Part shown: positions 57,901 through 64,000 of the stretch, in pieces | Position numbering within the stretch: the stretch's first letter is position 1 | Layout: each line of letters opens with the position of its first letter | Assembly: GCF_042477335.2 (NCBI RefSeq) | Contig: NC_091246.1 | Location: forward strand, 213,713,501-213,777,500 | Reading direction: 5' to 3' | Source of the DNA: Ovis canadensis | Lineage: Eukaryota > Chordata > Mammalia > Artiodactyla > Bovidae | Length of the DNA stretch: 64,000 bases | Translations under genes and position numbers: made by a program | Notes under the pieces: model-generated | What the model was told of the DNA's origin: nothing | Database searches by the model: none | What the model saw: only the letters and a program-made list of their open reading frames with translations

Positions 57901-60900
57901 ACCTCAAATAACTGTTAAAGAAAAAAGTGCTCAGAAAGAAGAACATGTTGTTCTAGAGAACAAGAGTGATAAATATAGTAGTTCTGAAATAATTTTGGAC
58001 TCTGATGTCCCTCTTCAGCCAATGAATGAAAAACCTCAAACAACTATTTTGAAGGAGGACCATGTTGACCCAGAAGATGAAAGTACTGGACCTAGAGGCT
58101 TTGAAAAAATACTGAATACTAATAACCTTCTTCATTTAGTCATTGACCAACCTCAACTAGCCCTTTTGAAGGGAAAACATGTTCATTTGGAAGATACAAA
58201 CAATGAATCTAGTGATGGTAAAATAGATTTTGATTCTGCTGACCCTCTTCAGCCATTGACTGAACAATTTCAGGAAGTGGTTGAAGAAACAAATGTGCAG
58301 AAAGAAGAGGATATGAGCCTGAAGAATAAGGTTGATGAACCTAATGATTGTAAATTAATACATAATTCTGATGTTTCCCTTCCAGCTGTGCCCAGTCAAC
58401 CTAAAGTGGCTGTTAAACTAATAAACCTCAAGAATGAAAATCATGTGTACTTAAAAGATAAGAACAGGCAAGATAGTGGTTTTGCGATGAGTTTGATTTC
58501 TGATCTCATGGATCAGTCAGTAGTTGATCATCCTCAGATAACTATTTTGGAGCAAAAGCATACTGAACTAGAAGATAAGCACAATCAATCTTGTGGTTCT
58601 GAAATAAACTTTAATTCTGATGACCCCCTTCAATCAGTGGCCAACCAGCTTAGACAAAGTGTTAAAGAAATAAGCCCTTGGAGGGATGAAGTTGACATGG
58701 AAGATAAGAGAGATGAACCTAAGCATTTTGAAATTGAATCTGACTCTGATGTCTGTGTTCAGTCAGTGGCTGGCCAAACTGAAGTTGTTAAGGAGGTAAA
58801 CCTTCTGAAGGAGCATGTTGACTTGGAAGATAAGGTTGTCAAACCTAGTGATTCAAAAATAAACTTTGTTTCTGATGAAGCCTTTCAATCTGTGGCTAAT
58901 GAAGTTCAAGAGGCTGTTACAGAAATGAATCTTCCGAGGGAGGGACCTGTTTGTCTGAGTGCTAAGAGCTATGGACCTAATGATTCTGAAATCATTTTTG
59001 CTTCAAATACCCCTCTCCAATCAGTGGTTGAGCCACACCACGATTTGGAAGAGCAACAAGCCAATTTGGAAGATAAAAGCAATGATCCTTGTGGTCCTAA
59101 GATAAATTTTGTTTCTGAATATCCTCTTCAGTCAGTGACTGACCAGCTTCAAAGAAAAGCTGTTAAAAAAATAGGTCTTTGGGAGGAAGGCCATATTTAC
59201 CTGGAAGATAAGAGATACAAACTAGGTGATTTTGAAGTAAGTTATGATTCTGATGTTGACTTTGTAGCTGGTCATTCTGCTGTGGCTGTCAAAGAAATAA
59301 ACTTGCAAGAGGAGGATCAGAATAACCTAGAAAATAAGAACTGTGAACTTAGTGTTTCTGAAATAAAATGTGATTCTGGTGTTCATCTTCAGTTAGGAGT
59401 TGCCCAACCTCAGGTGGTTTGCAAAGAAATAAACCTTCAGATGGAAAAGTACCTTGGCATGCAAGAGGTTAGTGAACCTAGGGATTCTGAAATGATGTGT
59501 GATTCTGATGTTCCTCTTCAAATAGTGATAAATGAAGAGTCAGACAGAGAAACAGATAAGATGCTGTTTGTGGACCTGACAGCAAGTGATAATGACTGTG
59601 AAGTGATTTCAGATTCTGATGTCCCTTTTCAGCCAGTGATTGATTCACCTCAAAGGACTGTCAAAGAAATCAGCTGTATAAATGCGGAAAGTTTTGACCT
59701 AGATGAGAACTGTGACTCTTGTGATTCTGACCTAAGATATGTTTGTGAAGCCTCTCCTCAATCAGTGACAAATCATTCCAAAAAGGTCTTCAAAGTAGTA
59801 AAGCAGAAGCAAGACTATATTATTCTGGAAGAGACAAGCTGTGAGCCTTATGTTTCTGAACTGAGTTTTCAAATTGATTCCTCTCATCAGTCCATGACTT
59901 ACCAGTCGCAAAAATATGAAAAAAAAAGGGCAAAATATAGTGACCCCAAAGATAAGAGCTGTCAATATAGTGGTCCTAAAAGAAACTTTGAACGAGAGGA
60001 GACTTCTCAGCCAGTAACTCAGCAACAGCAGAAGGTTGACAAAGGAGTCAGCCTTTGGAAAGATGTAGAAAATATTGGCCTAAAAGATAAGAACTGTGAA
60101 TCTGGTGTTTCCGCAACGGATTGTAATGCATCTCCTGGATTGGTGATCCATCAAATGCCTGATCAAGAAAACCTTTTGAAGTTAAAACATACTGATCTAG
60201 AAAGTATGAGCTATGAACCTTGTGGTTCTGGGGTGAATTTTCAACGTGATCCTTCTCTCCAGTCTGTCAATGACTGGCCTCAAGAAGCTGTTAATAAGAT
60301 CAACCTATTTACGAAGATGTCTTTTGACCAGAGAAAAATAAACGATAATAATTCCCATTCAGACTCTGTTCCCATGATTGATTCTATAAGGAACTTGGCA
60401 AAAGCAAAGGAGGTCATAGAAGATGATCTTCATGAACTACTTCCTGAAGACTTGCCTCCCGTCCCTCCTTCATTTGTGGGGAAAACGCAGTCTCAGATAA
60501 TGAAAGAAGATGATGTGCAAATGAGTGCTCTTGTGAAGGAATTCAAGAAAGATCGTTTCTACTGTTACTTTGTTAGCGACTGTGAGATGAGAAAAATGAA
60601 AAAAAAAAATTTGAATGAAGAAAAAAAGATGACCTGGACTGACCTCAATCAGGATACCACATCAATTCAAGTTCTGTCAGATTGTGATGGTAATGCGGGT
60701 GGCATTTCAGATATTGATGACTTTTCAGTGGCTTTAGATAAACCTAACCATTATCCTTCAACAGGAAGGAATCATGAACAAACATGGCAAGTTGCCTCTC
60801 AAGGCCAGGCTATAAAAGTTAGCCATAGAACTCAAACCAGTCTCACAAGTCAGCCAGGGACAAAAAGAAGACTTAGTGGACAAGAGAAAGACTCTCCAGT

Positions 60901-62023
60901 AAGGAAGTGTTTACTTTTACAAAACAACGGGAAAACAAGAGAGAAAGTTAAAAAAAATGAATTTCCTGAATCATGTATTAGTGTTTTGAAGCCTTTGCAA
61001 GGAAATACCTTAATTTATATTCTTTCTTCAAATATTAAGTTGAAGAAAGGTGAATCCAACAGCTTCTCTAAAAGGAGGCATTGTAGTAGAAATAATTGGG
61101 ATATTAACATACAGTACAAATTTAACCAGAGTTCCTTTAATTGTTATGACCCATTGAAAAAGAAAATTGTAATTGATCCTCCTCTGAACATAGAAGTACC
61201 AGGGTCTGACAGGAATACTGTTGAAATACATGTTAGCCCCTTAAATTCTAATGCAGAAGATAATGATCCTTTTGTACAAAGCTCTGCTTCAGTACCTTTT
61301 ATGACAGTGCCAGTAAGACATGAACTAAACTCACGGCAGGAGGCCAGTGAATCTTCTGTGTTTCCAGAAAAATCCAAGATTTTTAGTTCTAGTGAAATTT
61401 CAAAGGAAAGTAATTTCCAGTCAACTTTTTCAAGTCGTGATGTTGCCAAAACTTCATCAAAATCATTTAGAAAAAAGTTTTTGAAAAGTAAAAGCAAAAA
61501 TCAGACAAAGAAGGTATCAACAAATAATAAGCCAGATTCTCCCAAAAAAGATTGTAGATCAGTTATTCCCCAGCAAAATATCAGAATTGCTTCAGAAAAA
61601 CGGTCGATTTGGATTCAGAGCAAACTAAGTGATATAATTAAAAAGTATATTCCAAAATACTCTGTTTTTTTGCGTCACAAATATCAGCCCAGGAGCACTT
61701 TTGTTAGGACCCATATTAAGAAGAAAAAACCTAATGTGAGTAGGTTAAAGAGGGCGAAGAAACCAGCTAATATGCTCTCAAACTCCTCAGTTCTGTCAGC
61801 AGGAGCTGAAGAGCAGTCACGAGCTATAGCAGGCTCTTCTAAGCAACGTGTGCAGACGTCTTCCAGCGTTGCACGAAGTAAGAAGAATGGCAATAAAAAA
61901 CACCCTAGAAAACAACAGAGAAAGCCGTGTAGACCTATTAGAACATATGATTTGAGAAGTTTGTTTTCTGGTGTACCGTATTCGGACAGAGTGAAGACTC
62001 GATTCTCTAATAACAAATTGTGA
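54958..62023 (+). CDS. ZDBF2: ZDBF2 coding exon 3: large terminal exon, zinc finger DBF-type containing 2
   Basis: This exon begins after the acceptor ccttattttttag (54957) and runs open to the TGA at 62021-62023. The joined protein (60 + 128 + 7063 nt of coding sequence) is 2417 residues, close to the human length of about 2350. The open frame can be read from an ATG at 54932, but its first eight residues are intronic. Order: residues 63-380, divergent N-terminal part; about 388-1846, roughly thirty units of about 44 residues around SEI-FDSDV-LQSV...EINLQKE-HV-LEDK; about 1885-1900, a conserved LLPEDLPPVPPSFVGK; about 2224-2417, lysine/arginine-rich, probably nuclear-targeting and DNA- or RNA-contacting. 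Molecular function is poorly known. In human and mouse the gene is imprinted and paternally expressed, and mouse Zdbf2 affects hypothalamic feeding and growth. No frameshift is present. Confidence 0.95.
55930..60305 (+). repeat. ZDBF2: Degenerate protein repeats in ZDBF2, about 132-bp period
   Basis: Units of about 44 codons recur with the pattern DK-YESS-SEI-FDSDV-LQSV--QPQ-AVKEINLQKE-HV-L-. For example two consecutive units starting at VDESY and VDMNY are each 44 residues. Units are diverged in sequence but keep acidic and serine-rich character, so they expanded long ago. Confidence 0.85.
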
Positions 62024-62849
62024 GGTAATGAAGTAAACTAGAGGTGTTTCTGTTAAGGGCTGGTTGAAGATTCAGTGCTTCAGTTGAAAGTACATTTGGT
62101 ACCTAGGTACTACCTAGTCTACATAGCTTTCTTAACTTTGGTGGAAAAAATGAACCTTCAACTGTTTTGCTATAGCCTTATTTTTCAGGGCTTTTAATAT
62201 TCATTTAAAGTTAGTGTTAGGGTCTTTTTTTTTTTTTAAATGCCCTTTGTCCCTTTGTTGTGGAAGAGCTTCATCTTAATTTATATTACATAATTTAGCA
62301 CAATGTATATACCATTTTCTACCTTCAATCATGTCCCATTTATTTTTTATGATTGTGTCTCATGTCAGCAGCTTAAAATATTGCAAGAATGAATGTGGCA
62401 AACATAAAATGCTCTCTTATTACTTACTTTTTAAAAATTGGAACAGATGAAGTTCCAATGTAGTTATGTAGTTATTTTCTGTGTGTTTCACAGTAGTGTT
62501 GTCAATGTCATATTCTAACTGGGTAGTTAAAAAGAAGAAGTTCTAATAGATTATCTCAGCTTTTGAGTGGGATTAACCTAAATAATCACAGACAAAATAC
62601 AATTTATCTTTCTTTCAAAAGCATTACAGAGAATGAGATTTCATTTTTAATCCAGTTTTTTAAAAAAACTGCTTGGTAATTTAAATACATAACAGACTCC
62701 TGTTTCACTTAAACTGTATCTGCAGGCCTTCAACTTTCTTCACTGGGCCACATGCATATTGTATATATACAGGATCTGTAGGTTTTTCTTTAGCATTACT
62801 AGATCTTAAGGGGAAAATGATCTTGCCAGTGTGATTATGCTTTCCTACC

Positions 62850-63060
62850 AGCTTCCCTGGTGGCTCAAGCGGTAAAGAATCCGCCTGCAGTGCAGGAGAC
62901 CCAGGCTCGATCCCTGGGTGGGGAAGAGTCCCTGGAGAAGGAAATGGCAATCCACTCCAGTATTCTTTCCTGGAGAATTCCATGGACAGAGAAGCCTGGC
63001 GGGCTGCAGTCCATGGGGTTGCAAGAGTTGAACACAACTTAGCAACTAAACCACCACCAC
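62850..63060 (+). mobile_element. Bov-tA SINE in the ZDBF2 3' UTR
   Basis: Well-preserved tRNA head (gcttccctggtggctcaagc, ggctcgatccctgggt), Bov-A body, and a ccaccaccaccaa tail. Same strand as the gene. Confidence 0.92.
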
Positions 63061-63382
63061 CAATGAAACTGATAACCTAAGTGGAGCCCCATTTCGCTGT
63101 ATTTGTACATTGGTTTGGCCTTCTTTCAACTTGCTAACTGATTTTAATAGTTCAAATGAAAGATGTCAAGATATGCAGTTTAGGTCTGACGTACTCAAAA
63201 GATCTTCAGATCTTTTATTCAGGGACACTGGTTGTGCTGGTACAGGTTCATTTGGTTATTCTGCTAAGTCAAGGAAACTGGATCCTTTTCTGTCATTGGT
63301 ACTAAAAGGGAAACATGAATTTCAGCTTCTGTATTGTATAAACCATATTTAATTGAAATGATCAGTGTACCATGTTTTCAGA

Positions 63383-63388
63383 AATAAA
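63383..63388 (+). promoter_or_regulatory. ZDBF2: Polyadenylation signal AATAAA
   Basis: Canonical hexamer 1.36 kb after the stop codon, followed within 20-30 bp by GT-rich sequence (tgtgttacttc, ggtgcagtgtaa). Confidence 0.6.
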
Positions 63389-63517
63389 AATGTGTTACTT
63401 CAGAATTAGGTGCAGTGTAACAGTTGGTTTCTAAATGTAGCTTTATTTCAGGTGCCATTATTTAGCCTGTGGATATGTTATGGTGTTACGTTGTATTGTA
63501 TTAATAATTTCTTTTAG

Positions 63518-64000
63518 TTCTGTTCAGTTGCTCAGTTGTGTCTGACTCTTTGTGACCCCAGCACGCCAGGCTTTCCTGTCCATCACCAATATCTGGAGCT
63601 TACTCAAGCTCATGTCCATCGAGTCGATGATGCCATCCAACAATGTCATCCTCTGTCCTCCCCTTCACCTCCCACCTTCAATCTTTCCCAGCATCAGGAT
63701 CTTTTCCATTAAGTCAGTTCTTCACATTAGGTGGCCAAAGTATTCCAGTTTCAGCTTCAGCATCAGTCCTTCCAATGACTATTCATGACTGATTTCTTTT
63801 AGGATGGACTGGTTGGATCTCCTTGCAGTCCAAGGGACTCTCAAGAGTCTTCTCCAACACCACAGTTCAAAAGCATCAATTCTTCGGCGCTCATCTTTAT
63901 AGTCCAGTTCTCACATCCATGCATGACTGCTGGAAAAACAATACCTTTGACTAGACGGACCTTTGTCGACAGAGTAATGTCTCTGCTTTTTAATATGCTG
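63518..64000 (-). mobile_element. BovB LINE 3' portion, continuing past the window
   Basis: Antisense BovB from the 3' tail (gttcagttgctcagttgtgt) to the C-terminal region (agtaatgtctctgcttttta). The element lies just downstream of the ZDBF2 polyadenylation signal. Confidence 0.9.

Larger units (their letters stand above)
43000..63405 (+). other. ZDBF2: ZDBF2 gene span (inferred transcript)
   Basis: Proposed order: exon 1 in the CpG island (donor 43174), exon 2 49943-50021, exon 3 51593-51697 (ATG at 51638), exon 4 52954-53081, exon 5 54958 to about 63405. Five exons with coding confined to the last three fits the known ZDBF2 organisation. The coding part is firm from splice sites, phase and protein similarity. 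The two 5' exons are inferred from splice signals. Expected neighbours in mammals are GPR1 upstream on the opposite strand and ADAM23 downstream; neither is visible in the window. Confidence 0.75.
62024..63405 (+). other. ZDBF2: ZDBF2 3' UTR (inferred)
   Basis: AT-rich sequence after the stop, with no competing gene. It includes a Bov-tA SINE at 62850-63060 and ends after an AATAAA at 63383-63388. The 3' end is predicted, not observed. Confidence 0.6.

Noticed and set aside
59762..60025. Minus-strand frames inside the ZDBF2 exon (also 55794-56081, 61144-61497, 61684-62016)
   Set aside because: They are antisense shadows of the ZDBF2 coding sequence, with compositional bias toward Leu/Phe/Ser.
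55930..60305. Possible CRISPR-like or satellite array from regular spacing
   Set aside because: The repeats are protein-level units in an open eukaryotic exon, diverged at DNA level and without spacers.

Overview
The window is nuclear DNA from a ruminant, most likely a bovid. The evidence is the repeat content: many copies of the RTE-type LINE BovB, its SINE derivatives (Bov-tA and Bov-A monomers and dimers, several ending in AGC triplets), CHR-2-type tRNA-derived SINEs of cetartiodactyls, a ruminant-type L1, and older mammalian repeats (MIR, MaLR LTR, hAT). Cattle, buffalo, sheep and goat cannot be told apart from memory alone.

There is one recognisable cellular gene, ZDBF2 (DBF4-type zinc finger containing 2), on the + strand. 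A CpG island at about 42.7-43.7 kb is its probable promoter and carries a perfect CRE palindrome and a good splice donor at 43174. A probable untranslated exon lies at 49943-50021. Coding starts at 51638 in a small exon (51593-51697), continues in 52954-53081, and ends in a very large exon, 54958-62023. The joined reading frame is 2417 codons. The zinc finger is split between the first two coding exons. The last exon encodes about thirty degenerate units of about 44 residues and a basic C-terminus. The 3' UTR contains a SINE and ends near an AATAAA at 63383. In human and mouse ZDBF2 is paternally expressed and controlled by upstream elements; whether that holds here cannot be read from sequence.

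The first 42 kb is gene-free and made largely of nested transposons. Landmarks are: an L1 with a 16-bp target duplication that holds a SINE and a compound 4-kb BovB pair (9.8-15.5 kb); pairs of related LTR remnants; a GC-rich tandem array of about 70-bp units (23.8-28.0 kb) split by a BovB insertion; a decayed class I retrovirus-like element with gag and protease remnants (30.8-34.5 kb); and two BovB copies in inverted orientation (34.5-38.3 kb). No exon of GPR1, the expected upstream neighbour, was seen.

No convincing new cellular system was found. The least explained structure is the about 70-bp GC-rich array upstream of ZDBF2. Its unit length is not a multiple of three, so the long open frames across it are probably not coding.
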